Below, in pieces: positions 7,368 through 14,861 of a stretch of 14,861 nt of DNA. Source of the DNA: an uncultured Clostridia bacterium (GTDB lineage: Bacteria > Bacillota > Clostridia > TANB77 > CAG-508). The position numbers were made by a program, and so were the translations under genes. The stretch spans positions 1 through 14,861 of the forward strand of contig CAORJJ010000049.1 in NCBI GenBank assembly GCA_948517135.1, read 5' to 3'. A model generated the notes under the pieces. The model ran no database searches. It was not told where the DNA came from and was given only the letters and a program-made list of their open reading frames with translations. Within the stretch, counting starts at the first letter, position 1. Each line of letters opens with the position of its first letter.

Positions 7368-8552
7368 ATGAGTAAAAAAACAGTAAGAGATATCGATGTA
7401 AAAGGAAAGAAAGTATTGGTTAGATGTGATTTTAATGTTCCATATGATGAAAACAGAAGAATTACAGATAACAGAAGAATTGTTGCAGCATTACCAACTA
7501 TCCAATATTTACTTGAAAATGATTGCAAAGTTATTCTTTGCTCACACTTAGGAAGACCAAAGGGAGAAGTAAAACCTGAATATTCAATGAATATAGTTGC
7601 AGAAGAATTATCAAGATTATTAGGAAAAGAAGTAAAACTTGCTAAAGATGTTGTAGGACCAGATGCTAAAGAATTAGCTTCAAACTTACAATCAGGAGAA
7701 GTTATGCTTCTTGAAAATGTTAGATATGAAGCTGGAGAAGAAAAAAATGATGAAAATTTATCAAAAGAATTTGCTTCAATGGCTGAAATCTTTGTAAATG
7801 ATGCTTTTGGTACAGCACATAGAGCTCATAGCTCAACAACAGGTGTTGCTAGTTTTTTACCAGCAGTATCAGGATTTTTAATTGAAAAAGAATTAAAGTT
7901 CTTAGGATCTGCTTTAGAGAATCCTGAAAGACCATTCATGGCAATTTTAGGTGGAAAGAAAGTATCAGATAAAATAGGTGTTATAAATGCATTATTAGAA
8001 AAAGTAGATGTTTTAATGATTGGTGGAGCTATGGCATACACATTCTTTAAATCAATGGGATATGAAGTTGGAAATTCAATTTGTGAATTAGATAAATTAG
8101 AGTTAGCAAAAGAGCTTATGGAAAAAGCAAAAACTAAAGGTGTAAAATTCATGTTACCAGTAGATACAAAAGTTGGTAAAGAATTTTCAGCAGACACAGA
8201 AAGTAAAACAGTTAAATATACAGAAATTCCAGATGGTTGGGAAGGATTTGATATAGGTCAAGAAACAATAGAAATGTATTCAAAAGAATTACAAAATGCA
8301 AAAACAGTAATTTGGAATGGACCAGTTGGATTATTTGAATTTGATCAATTTGCAATCGGAACAAATAGTATTGCAAAAGCATTAGCTGATGTAGATTGTA
8401 TAAAAATAATTGGTGGAGGAGATTCAGCAGCAGCAGTTGAAAAAGCAGGTCTAGCTGAGAAGTTTACACATATTTCAACAGGTGGTGGAGCATCACTAGA
8501 ATTCTTAGAAGGTAAAAAGCTACCAGGAATTGAGGCATTACAAGATAAATAG
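7368..8552 (+). CDS. pgk: Phosphoglycerate kinase
   Basis: This cytoplasmic kinase transfers phosphate from 1,3-bisphosphoglycerate to ADP, making ATP and 3-phosphoglycerate. At 394 residues it is a normal length. Substrate-side residues lie in the N-terminal domain: 'VRCDFNVP' (18-25), 'HLGRP' (60-64), '[10 protein letters not shown]' (R119) and 'AHRAHSST' (H151, R152). The hinge and nucleotide side have 'GGKKVSDK' (195-202), 'WNGPVGLFE' (316-324), 'GGGDSAAA' (349-356) and 'STGGGASLE' (370-378). All key motifs are intact. The start is ATG 7368, with AAAGGAGG at 7352-7359. It is the first gene of the pgk-tpiA-gpmI unit, and its TAG stop overlaps the ribosome binding site of tpiA. Confidence 0.98.
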   Translation: MSKKTVRDIDVKGKKVLVRCDFNVPYDENRRITDNRRIVAALPTIQYLLENDCKVILCSHLGRPKGEVKPEYSMNIVAEELSRLLGKEVKLAKDVVGPDAKELASNLQSGEVMLLENVRYEAGEEKNDENLSKEFASMAEIFVNDAFGTAHRAHSSTTGVASFLPAVSGFLIEKELKFLGSALENPERPFMAILGGKKVSDKIGVINALLEKVDVLMIGGAMAYTFFKSMGYEVGNSICELDKLELAKELMEKAKTKGVKFMLPVDTKVGKEFSADTESKTVKYTEIPDGWEGFDIGQETIEMYSKELQNAKTVIWNGPVGLFEFDQFAIGTNSIAKALADVDCIKIIGGGDSAAAVEKAGLAEKFTHISTGGGASLEFLEGKKLPGIEALQDK

Positions 8553-8556
8553 GAGG
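8551..8556 (+). promoter_or_regulatory. tpiA ribosome binding site overlapping the pgk stop
   Basis: A perfect AGGAGG lies 9 bases before ATG 8566, and its first two bases belong to the pgk TAG stop codon (8550-8552). Ribosomes ending pgk therefore finish on the tpiA site, which suggests translational coupling. It also decides the tpiA start: the longer in-frame TTG at 8530 lies inside pgk and lacks such a site. Confidence 0.85.
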
Positions 8557-8565
8557 ATTAAATTT

Positions 8566-9318
8566 ATGAGAAGAAAAGTAATTGCAGGAAATTGGAAAAT
8601 GAATATGCTTCCTAACGAAGCTATCGAATATATTCAAGCTTTTGAACCAATGGTTAAGGAATCTAAAGCTGAAATTATTTTATGTGTACCATACACAGAT
8701 TTATTTTATTGTTTAATGAATGCACAAGGAACTAATATTAAAATTGGTGCTCAAAATATGCATTTTGCAGAAAATGGAGCATATACAGGTGAAATATCAG
8801 GAAAGATGTTAAAATCAATTGGAGTTGAATATGTAATTATAGGTCACTCAGAAAGAAGACAATATTTTAATGAAACAGATGAAACTGTTAATAAAAAAAT
8901 AAAAGCTGCTTTTGAAAATGAATTAAAACCAATAGTTTGTGTTGGTGAAACATTAGAACAAAGAGAATCTGGAAAAACAGAAAGTATTATAACATCTCAA
9001 ACACGTTTAGCATTAGAAGGATTAACAGAAGAGCAAGTAAAAAATACAATAATTGCTTATGAACCAATTTGGGCTATAGGAACTGGAAAAACAGCAACAT
9101 CAGAAGATGCTAATAATTCAATTAAAGCAATTAGAGCTGAAATTAAGAGATTATATGGTGATGATGTAGCAGATGAAGTTATTATTCAATATGGTGGAAG
9201 TGTAAAATCTTCAAATGCAAAAGAATTATTTTCTACATCAGATATTGATGGTGGATTAGTTGGTGGAGCAAGTTTAAAGCCAGACGAATTTAGTAAAATA
9301 GTAAATTATGATGCATAA
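8566..9318 (+). CDS. tpiA: Triosephosphate isomerase
   Basis: This TIM-barrel enzyme interconverts dihydroxyacetone phosphate and glyceraldehyde 3-phosphate in the cytoplasm. It has 250 residues, the usual length. Active-site residues are all present: N9 and K11 in 'AGNWKMN', H94 in 'IGHSERR' (92-98), the catalytic base E166 in 'AYEPIWAIGTGK' (164-175), and the phosphate-binding 'YGGSVK' (209-214) and 'GLVGGASL' (230-237). The start is ATG 8566, because the reading beginning at TTG 8530 adds 12 residues that are not TPI-like and overlaps pgk. The gene lies 13 bases after the pgk stop and 29 bases before gpmI. Confidence 0.97.
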   Translation: MRRKVIAGNWKMNMLPNEAIEYIQAFEPMVKESKAEIILCVPYTDLFYCLMNAQGTNIKIGAQNMHFAENGAYTGEISGKMLKSIGVEYVIIGHSERRQYFNETDETVNKKIKAAFENELKPIVCVGETLEQRESGKTESIITSQTRLALEGLTEEQVKNTIIAYEPIWAIGTGKTATSEDANNSIKAIRAEIKRLYGDDVADEVIIQYGGSVKSSNAKELFSTSDIDGGLVGGASLKPDEFSKIVNYDA

Positions 9319-9347
9319 TGAGTAGAGAAAGGGAAGTGTAACAAAAA

Positions 9348-10880
9348 ATGAGTAAATTAACAATGTTAATGATATTAGATGGATTTGGAGTTAATGAGCA
9401 AAAAGAAGGAAATGCAGTTAAATTAGCAAATACACCAAATTTGAATGAAATTTTAACTAAAAACCCAAATACAATAGTTCATACAAGTGGATTAGCAGTT
9501 GGATTACCAGATGGTCAAATGGGAAATTCAGAAGTTGGTCATACAAATATTGGAGCAGGAAGAATAGTATATCAAGATTTAGCCAAAATAACTAAAGCTA
9601 TTGAAGATGGAGATTTCTTTAGTGTTCCAGAATTTGTAAAAGCTATTGAAAATTGTAAGAAGAATAATTCTAAATTGCATATTATGGGATTATTATCAGA
9701 TGGTGGTGTTCATAGTCATAATCGTCATTTATATGCTTTACTTGAGATGGCAAAAAGAAAAGATTTTGAAAATGTTTTTGTTCATTGTTTTATGGATGGA
9801 AGAGATACTCCACCAGCTTCAGGAGAAGGATATATTACAGAATTAGAAGAAAAAATGAAAGAAAAAGGAATTGGTCAAATAGCAACTATATCAGGACGTT
9901 TTTATGCAATGGATAGAGACAAAAGATGGGAAAGAGTAAGTCAAGCTTACAATGCTATTGTAAATGGAGAAGGAGAAAAAGCAATATCAGCAGTATCTGC
10001 AATTGAAGAATCTTACCAAAAAGAAGTTTTTGATGAGTTTGTTAAACCAACAGTTATTACAAATAAAAATGGAGAACCAGTTGCTAAATTAGAAAATGGT
10101 GATTCAGTTATTTTCTTCAATTTTAGACCAGATAGAGCAAGAGAGATTACAAGAAGCATTGTAGATAAAGATTTTGACGGATTTGAAACTCAAAAGTTGG
10201 ATACTTATTTTGTATGTATGACTCCATATGATGAAACAATGCCAAATGTAGATGTCGCTTATAGAAAAGAAGAATTGAAAAATACATTTGGGGAATATAT
10301 AAGTAATAAAGGATTAAAGCAATTAAGAATTGCAGAAACAGAGAAATATGCACATGTTACATTTTTCTTTAATGGTGGAAAAGAAGAACAATATATTGGA
10401 GAAGATAGAATTTTAGTTCCATCACCAAAAGTTGAAACATATGATTTAAAACCAGAAATGAGTGCATATGAAGTAACAGATAAAGTAGTAGAGGCAATAA
10501 AATCAGAAAAATATGATTCAATTATTTTAAACTTTGCTAATCCAGATATGGTAGGTCATACAGGAAGTGTTGATGCAGCAATAAAAGCATTAGAAGCAAT
10601 TGATGAATGTGTAGGAAATGTTGTAGAAGCCATAAATGAAGTAAATGGAGTTTTATTAATTACAGCAGATCATGGAAATTGTGAGCAAATGGTTGATTAC
10701 AAAACAGGTGAACCTCAAACAGCACATACTACAAATCCAGTACCTTTAGCGATAGTAGGATTACCAGTAAATAAGAAAATAAAAGAAGGACGTTTAGCAG
10801 ATCTTGCACCAACAATGTTAGACTTAATGGGATTAGAAAAACCTGATGAAATGACAGGAGAAAGTTTACTAGAGAATTAA
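9348..10880 (+). CDS. gpmI: 2,3-bisphosphoglycerate-independent phosphoglycerate mutase
   Basis: This is a metal-dependent (typically Mn) enzyme of the alkaline-phosphatase superfamily that converts 3-phosphoglycerate to 2-phosphoglycerate through a phosphoserine intermediate. At 510 residues it is full length. Visible motifs are the metal-binding 'ILDGFG' (D11), catalytic serine S61 in 'GQMGNSEVGHTNIGAGR', 'SDGGVHSH' (H122), 'MDGRDTPP' (149-156), 'FNFRPDRARE' (about 257-266), the metal-binding 'NPDMVGHTG' and 'DHGNCEQM', and 'AHTTNPVP'. The start is ATG 9348, with AAAGGGAAG upstream at about 9328-9336, a weaker and more distant site than those of pgk and tpiA. That may lower its translation relative to them. 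It is the third gene of the glycolytic operon. An enolase gene does not follow, unlike in many Firmicutes. Confidence 0.97.
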   Translation: MSKLTMLMILDGFGVNEQKEGNAVKLANTPNLNEILTKNPNTIVHTSGLAVGLPDGQMGNSEVGHTNIGAGRIVYQDLAKITKAIEDGDFFSVPEFVKAIENCKKNNSKLHIMGLLSDGGVHSHNRHLYALLEMAKRKDFENVFVHCFMDGRDTPPASGEGYITELEEKMKEKGIGQIATISGRFYAMDRDKRWERVSQAYNAIVNGEGEKAISAVSAIEESYQKEVFDEFVKPTVITNKNGEPVAKLENGDSVIFFNFRPDRAREITRSIVDKDFDGFETQKLDTYFVCMTPYDETMPNVDVAYRKEELKNTFGEYISNKGLKQLRIAETEKYAHVTFFFNGGKEEQYIGEDRILVPSPKVETYDLKPEMSAYEVTDKVVEAIKSEKYDSIILNFANPDMVGHTGSVDAAIKALEAIDECVGNVVEAINEVNGVLLITADHGNCEQMVDYKTGEPQTAHTTNPVPLAIVGLPVNKKIKEGRLADLAPTMLDLMGLEKPDEMTGESLLEN

Positions 10881-10904
10881 TCATTAAACTTTAGGAGAAA
10901 ATTT

Positions 10905-11657
10905 ATGATAAATTTACCAGAAGAAAAATTATTATATGCTGATATACAAAAGAAATTGTTCTATATAATTCCAGAAAAATGGGAAAAAATATATTTGTAT
11001 GCTTCTGTTATAAATGTACCAAATCAGAAGTCAGTAGGTGAGATGTATTTTTATTATTTACCTAAAGGAATTATAAAAAAGAAATTTGTTAATGGTTATG
11101 AAATACCAAGTATTTTTAATATTGATGATGAGCAATATTCAAAGTTAATCAGTGATGTATATAATTCAATAAAACTTTTACATGAACGTTTTATTAATAC
11201 AAAAAGAAGAGTTTGGAGTAGTATAAATATTTCAATAGAGAATTTTAAATTTAAGGTTGAGTTTAATTATGAAGATTTAACAGAATCTCCATTTGATTCT
11301 TATGAGCGTCATGTTATTTGGAGATATAATAATTTACAAGAAGGTGTTGAATTATTAGGACGAAAGGATAAAAAGATTATTCAGGCATATGAGGAATATC
11401 AAAGCTATCAAGTTCCAGAAAAAAAGGATGTTTATGAAGAAGCTATATATAAACAGCCAGTAAAAAATATCATAGATTTTGAGAAAACCTTAACTGTTGA
11501 AGAAGCAATTGCACAATCTAAAACACCTGATTCACAAACTCCTAAAGAGAAAAAGAAAAATGGTTTATTTAAGAAAAAAAATAAGATAGAAGATATCATT
11601 ATAGATGATGAAGAAGAAATTGGTTATACAAATCAAATTCTAAAGATGAAAAAATAA
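10905..11657 (+). CDS. DUF600/YezG-like protein with charged C-terminal extension
   Basis: This 250-residue protein has an N-terminal part (about 8-165) that resembles the DUF600/YezG family, known as immunity proteins of LXG-type toxins such as Bacillus YeeF. Visible features are 'IPEKWEKIYLYASV' (22-35), 'MYFYYLP' (47-53), 'IPSIFNIDDEQYSKL' (67-81), 'LLHERF' (91-96), 'NYEDLTESPFDSYERHVIWRY' split over 121-141, and 'EEYQSY' near its end. The family match is from memory and is fairly strong. Residues 166-250 are an extra Lys/Glu-rich, probably disordered tail ('KEKKKNGLFKKKNK', 'DDEEEIGY') not expected in a plain YezG protein. The ribosome binding site is AGGAG (10893-10897). The gene starts 24 bases after the gpmI stop, with no terminator between, so it is probably cotranscribed with the glycolytic genes. 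No toxin gene is adjacent, so an immunity role here is only inference. Confidence 0.75.
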   Translation: MINLPEEKLLYADIQKKLFYIIPEKWEKIYLYASVINVPNQKSVGEMYFYYLPKGIIKKKFVNGYEIPSIFNIDDEQYSKLISDVYNSIKLLHERFINTKRRVWSSINISIENFKFKVEFNYEDLTESPFDSYERHVIWRYNNLQEGVELLGRKDKKIIQAYEEYQSYQVPEKKDVYEEAIYKQPVKNIIDFEKTLTVEEAIAQSKTPDSQTPKEKKKNGLFKKKNKIEDIIIDDEEEIGYTNQILKMKK

Positions 11658-11660
11658 AGC

Positions 11661-11699
11661 AAAAGCATAAATTGTTAATTTAGCAATTTATGCTTTTTT
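11661..11699 (+). terminator. Terminator of the pgk-tpiA-gpmI-DUF600 operon
   Basis: A 14-bp stem (11661-11674 with 11684-11697, core AGCATAAATTG with CAATTTATGCT), a 9-base loop and a run of six T begin four bases after the stop codon. Confidence 0.88.
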
Positions 11700-11732
11700 G
11701 TATGTTATATGCAAAAAAAGTTTACATAAATG

Positions 11733-11761
11733 ATGACAAATAAGCAAGCTTATGATATAAT
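11733..11761 (+). promoter_or_regulatory. Strong sigma-A promoter with extended -10
   Basis: ATGACA (11733-11738), a 17-base spacer and a perfect TATAAT (11756-11761) preceded by TG at 11753-11754 form an extended -10 promoter. It is the best promoter in the window and lies 31 bases before the ATG of the next gene. Confidence 0.8.
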
Positions 11762-11792
11762 AATAATTGGATTTTAAATTTGGAGGTATAAA

Positions 11793-13787
11793 ATGGGATT
11801 TTGGAAATCTTTATTTGGAATTAAAGATGATAAAAATAATGAAATTGCAGCAAAAGAAGGAATTAAATCTGATTTAGATACAACATTTCTTACATATGAT
11901 GAAGAAAAAAGTTTTCAAGAAAGTATATATGGTTCAATTCAATTAATTGAAGCTGATGTTTCATATATACAAGAAGTTTTACCAGATAGAGGAGATTCTC
12001 TTCAAAAACAAATTGAATTATTAACAGAGTTATTAGAACATACTAATAATGAAGATGATTCAGAAATTGTTGAGGTATTTAATTCATTAAAAGAACAATA
12101 TGAAGAAAGCAAAAGACTAGCAGATGGAGAATATACAATAAGTGAACTTGAATATCAAAATGAAGCAATGGATAAAATGTTCGAAAAATCTGTTGAACAT
12201 GATGGAATCAGAGAAGAAAATTTAGATTCATATATTTCTTTTATATCTAAAATTCAAAAAAAAGTTACTGAAGCTGATTTGAACAATAAACCAATTCTAA
12301 CAAAAGTACAGAGACAAAAATTTAATAGTATTTCTATGAAATCAGAATATAGAATAAAAATGTTGGAATTAATGTATTTATTGAATAAGGGAAATGTTAA
12401 AACCAATCCTTTTAAAGATTTATCACCAACAAGACAAAAAATATTTTCAAAAATGTTTTTTGATGATGTAAAAAAAGCTGCAAAGCAGTATGAAGCGTTA
12501 TCTGTATTTGAAGAAGCATACAATCAATATAATAAATGGTTATTTAATAATATAGATAGTACTGCCAAGAAATTAAATGAGCAAATAGCAAATGTAAGAA
12601 TGATAGATGATTTCTCAATAAGACAATTATTTGATAGTAATGATAAAGAATCTCAATCTTTTCAGTTTTTAAAAGAATTTGTAAAATTCAAATCATGTAT
12701 GAATAAAATGCTAGTTATACAGCCTACTGTATTAGAACAGAAAAAGAAAACAGATGAAGAAGAACGAAGAAAAATTGAGGAACAAGAAAGAAAAGAGAAA
12801 GAAGAAGAGAATGCAAGATTAGAAGCTGAAAGAAAAGAAAAAGAAGAAATAGAGAAATATAAATCTTATACAGATGAAGATATGAAAAAGGAAATATATA
12901 GAATAGAACATGATTTAACTTCAAAAGGAAGCAGATTTGTAAATATATTAGATTTTCAGAAGAAAGTTGCAAAAGCAAAAGGTTTATTAGATACAGAGGC
13001 AAATCTTCAAAAAGAAGGTATAATATATAAAGCAGTAGATTATACAACAGGATGGGAAATAATAAAAAAAGCAAATACAATGGGAGTTAGTTATGCAGCA
13101 TTTCCAGATTGTCAAGAAAATGGTGATGGTGGAATAATGATAGCAGCATCAGAAGAAGATAGAGATATTTTTAATGTGGATAGAGAAAAGGTAGAATTTA
13201 GATACAATAATTATAATTGGAGTACTGATGAAATTGCAGGAGAATTTCCTGGATTTATTTTAAATTCTGTATATGAAAAATTACAAAACGAATCTATAAA
13301 AGATTATGTTTCAGATTATGGAAACGGAATGAATTATACTTTAGCATTAGGATATAGTGGTTATGGAGGAGCAAATCAAACTTATAAGAAGAAGAAAAAA
13401 ATGATTTATGATGCATTAACTAGAGTAAAAGACGAATTAGAAGTAGTTGGAAGCTCAAAAGAAGAATTACAAGATGTTATGTGCTATATAACAGTTCCTG
13501 CTACAAGAAATTTGATACCAATTTTAGAAGAATTTAAAAAGTCAGAAGTATCAAGTTATATTGAACCAGTGCCAGCTAATAAAAGAAATCAAAATAATAG
13601 AAATGAAGTACATATATATTTTGAGAGAGACCAATTAGAGAAGTTTAAAGAGGACGTATTGCCTAAAATACCAGGAACAGAACTTGGAATTATTAAAATG
13701 AAATGGGATAATATGAGTATAGGTCAAGCTGTGAGAAGTGAATTAACATGGCCAGAAGATAGAGAAAAAGTAAGAAATGACGAATAA
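11793..13787 (+). CDS. Large coiled-coil protein of unknown function
   Basis: This is a 664-residue protein that I do not recognise. It has no signal peptide or membrane helix, so it is probably cytoplasmic. The N-terminus 'MGFWKSLFGIK' is a short amphipathic stretch of the kind that can touch membranes. Residues 35-310 are mostly helical and charged. Residues 313-357 are an extreme Glu/Lys/Arg run that predicts a long coiled coil or single alpha-helix. The C-terminal part (about 375-664) is a more globular domain with 'GWEIIKKANTMGVSYAAFPD' (420-439), 'GYSGYGGANQTYKKKKK' (520-536), 'YITVPATRNLIPILEEF' (565-581) and 'VHIYFERDQLEKF' (606-618). No catalytic motif is evident. The start is ATG 11793, with GGAGG at 11782-11786. 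It is monocistronic, with its own strong promoter and a terminator, which suggests steady vegetative expression. A scaffold or partner-binding role is possible but speculative. Confidence 0.8.
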   Translation: MGFWKSLFGIKDDKNNEIAAKEGIKSDLDTTFLTYDEEKSFQESIYGSIQLIEADVSYIQEVLPDRGDSLQKQIELLTELLEHTNNEDDSEIVEVFNSLKEQYEESKRLADGEYTISELEYQNEAMDKMFEKSVEHDGIREENLDSYISFISKIQKKVTEADLNNKPILTKVQRQKFNSISMKSEYRIKMLELMYLLNKGNVKTNPFKDLSPTRQKIFSKMFFDDVKKAAKQYEALSVFEEAYNQYNKWLFNNIDSTAKKLNEQIANVRMIDDFSIRQLFDSNDKESQSFQFLKEFVKFKSCMNKMLVIQPTVLEQKKKTDEEERRKIEEQERKEKEEENARLEAERKEKEEIEKYKSYTDEDMKKEIYRIEHDLTSKGSRFVNILDFQKKVAKAKGLLDTEANLQKEGIIYKAVDYTTGWEIIKKANTMGVSYAAFPDCQENGDGGIMIAASEEDRDIFNVDREKVEFRYNNYNWSTDEIAGEFPGFILNSVYEKLQNESIKDYVSDYGNGMNYTLALGYSGYGGANQTYKKKKKMIYDALTRVKDELEVVGSSKEELQDVMCYITVPATRNLIPILEEFKKSEVSSYIEPVPANKRNQNNRNEVHIYFERDQLEKFKEDVLPKIPGTELGIIKMKWDNMSIGQAVRSELTWPEDREKVRNDE

Positions 13788-13797
13788 ATAATAAATT

Positions 13798-13835
13798 AAA
13801 GAAGATAAAATTTTTATATTTTATCTTCTTTTTTT
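13798..13835 (+). terminator. Terminator after the 664-residue protein gene
   Basis: A 14-bp stem (13798-13811 with 13818-13831, core AGAAGATAAAAT with ATTTTATCTTCT), a 6-base loop and a T-rich tail running to 13835 begin 10 bases after the stop codon. Confidence 0.87.
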
Positions 13836-13892
13836 GTTCTAAAAAAAATTTTGGTGAATATATATTACTAATAGTACAGAAAAGAGGAATAG

Positions 13893-14795
13893 ATGAAAAA
13901 AATTATAGAATTTTTTCCAGATAAACTTAAAAATATTTTATATGAACAAATTAAAGAAAAACAAGAAAATTTAGAAGAAATAAGAATACGTATACAAAAT
14001 CCTATTATTTTAAAATTTGATCAAGAAGAAAGAACTATTAAATATATTCCAACGTCAGAAGACATGCTAACAATAATGGAATTAATTTGTGAAAATTCTA
14101 TATATTCCTATCAAAAACAAATATCAGCAGGATTTATTACTTTACAAGGTGGACATAGGGTTGGAATTGTAGGATCATGTGTAATCGAAAACAATAAAGT
14201 TATAAATATAAAATATATAAATAGTTTTAATTTTAGAATTGCAAGACAAGTTATCGGAGCTGGTAATCAAGTATTACAATATATTTTAAAAGATAATAAA
14301 GTATTAAATACTCTTATTGTTTCTCCACCAGGTTATGGAAAAACAACAATTTTAAGAGATGTTGCAAGATTGCTATCAACTGGAAATAGGAATTGGAGTG
14401 GAGTTGATGTTGGAATAATAGATGAAAGAAGCGAAATAGCTAGTTTATACAAAGGTATTCCACAAAATGAAGTAGGAATAAGAACTGATATTATAGAAAA
14501 TATTTCAAAATCAGAAGGAATGAAAATTCTTGTTCGTTCAATGTCGCCTAAAGTAATTATAGCAGATGAAATTGGAATTGAAGAAGATGTTTATGCAATA
14601 AATTATGCATTATGTTCAGGATGTAAAGGCATTTTTACAGCACATGGAAGCAATTTTGAAGATATTTCTTTAAATCCTGTTTTGAAAACTTTGCTTAATA
14701 AATATTGTTTTGATTGTTTGATTTTTTTGGATAAAAAAAAGATAAAAGAAGTGTATTATTTGAATGAAGAGAAAAATTATTGTTTGAGTGAGTAA
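13893..14795 (+). CDS. spoIIIAA: Stage III sporulation protein AA, ATPase
   Basis: SpoIIIAA is the secretion-type ATPase of the SpoIIIA-SpoIIQ channel, made in the mother cell during engulfment and needed for forespore gene expression (family knowledge). It has 300 residues, near the usual length. The N-terminal region has 'LEEIRIRIQNP' (27-37) and 'ITLQGGHRVGIVG' (82-94), typical of the family. The ATPase core has Walker A 'SPPGYGKTT' (144-152), 'GIIDERSEIA' (174-183) and Walker B 'VIIADEIG' (221-228), with 'TAHG' (249-252) as the later ATPase motif. All are intact. The start is ATG 13893, with AGAGG at 13883-13887. It follows a terminator, so it begins a new transcription unit. A sigma-E promoter is expected but is not convincing here. 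The usual next gene, spoIIIAB, does not start within the 66 bases left in the window. Confidence 0.95.
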   Translation: MKKIIEFFPDKLKNILYEQIKEKQENLEEIRIRIQNPIILKFDQEERTIKYIPTSEDMLTIMELICENSIYSYQKQISAGFITLQGGHRVGIVGSCVIENNKVINIKYINSFNFRIARQVIGAGNQVLQYILKDNKVLNTLIVSPPGYGKTTILRDVARLLSTGNRNWSGVDVGIIDERSEIASLYKGIPQNEVGIRTDIIENISKSEGMKILVRSMSPKVIIADEIGIEEDVYAINYALCSGCKGIFTAHGSNFEDISLNPVLKTLLNKYCFDCLIFLDKKKIKEVYYLNEEKNYCLSE

Positions 14796-14861
14796 AACAT
14801 ATTTTAAATAATAGAACTTGCAATAATACAAATATTAAAAATTCAAAAATATAGCTTACTT
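14796..14861. other. AT-rich tail after spoIIIAA, no feature seen
   Basis: These 66 bases to the window edge contain no ribosome binding site with an ATG, no strong stem-loop and no clear promoter. In the standard spoIIIA operon the spoIIIAB start would overlap or closely follow the spoIIIAA stop. Confidence 0.6.

Noticed and set aside
8530..8565. Longer tpiA start at TTG 8530
   Set aside because: It overlaps the end of pgk, adds 12 residues not seen in TPI proteins, and the perfect AGGAGG at 8551-8556 points to ATG 8566.
9318..9341. Seven-codon ORF between tpiA and gpmI, overlapping the tpiA stop as TAATG
   Set aside because: Too short, with no hairpin or attenuator structure. Its sequence is mostly the gpmI ribosome binding region.
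9646..9846. Same-strand alternative-frame ORF inside gpmI
   Set aside because: It lies fully within the conserved catalytic region of gpmI and has no family-like sequence.
12729..12863. Repeat array suggested by the AG-rich GAA/AAA tract
   Set aside because: It is codon-level low complexity from a Glu/Lys helix and has no regular repeat unit or spacer, so it is neither a CRISPR nor a tandem-repeat locus.
13853..13880. Possible sigma-E promoter before spoIIIAA (GAATA at 13856-13860 and GTACAGA at 13874-13880)
   Set aside because: The boxes resemble the sigma-E consensus, but the spacing is about four bases too short and the -10 match is weak in this AT-rich tract.

Overview
The window reads as a chromosomal segment of a very AT-rich, spore-forming Firmicute of the class Clostridia. 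Lys, Asn and Ile codons dominate, arginine is mostly AGA, most ribosome binding sites are GGAGG-like, and the last gene is the sporulation ATPase gene spoIIIAA. All genes lie on the + strand and end at compact stem-loop terminators, so the transcription units can be drawn from sequence alone. The genus cannot be fixed from this window.

Layout. (1) 29-5029: a 1666-residue alpha-2-macroglobulin (A2M) family protein with an intact GCFEQ thioester motif and, unexpectedly, about eight membrane helices inserted in the middle of the chain. It ends at a terminator at 5037-5068. (2) 5126-5968: a two-helix membrane protein of unknown function with a 'KPIIYIYPE...LYWEG' ectodomain. Its 5' end is unclear, because the frame stays open upstream with codon use unlike its neighbours. 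(3) 5991-7166: gap (GAPDH), a single-gene unit with its own promoter and terminator. A second terminator-like hairpin lies at 7226-7256. (4) 7270-11699: pgk-tpiA-gpmI followed by a DUF600/YezG-like gene, in one apparent operon with its own promoter, a leader dyad and one terminator. (5) 11733-13835: a monocistronic 664-residue protein of unknown function behind a near-consensus extended -10 promoter. (6) 13893-14795: spoIIIAA. The last 66 bases hold no visible spoIIIAB start.

Function. gap, pgk, tpiA and gpmI cover the triose-phosphate part of glycolysis from triose isomerisation to 2-phosphoglycerate. No cggR regulator precedes gap and no enolase gene follows gpmI. The A2M protein is predicted to sit on the outer face of the membrane as a covalent protease trap, a role inferred from the family. 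The YezG-like gene resembles immunity proteins of LXG toxin systems, but no toxin is visible here.

The best candidate for something undescribed is the A2M protein whose macroglobulin and thioester halves are separated by a polytopic membrane module. The predicted topology, with both halves outside, is self-consistent. Next come the orphan YezG-like gene ending a glycolytic operon, the 664-residue unknown protein, and the odd 5' end of the gene at 5126. I saw no RNA genes, CRISPR arrays, insertion sequences or prophage genes. No stretch longer than 300 bases lacks a gene.
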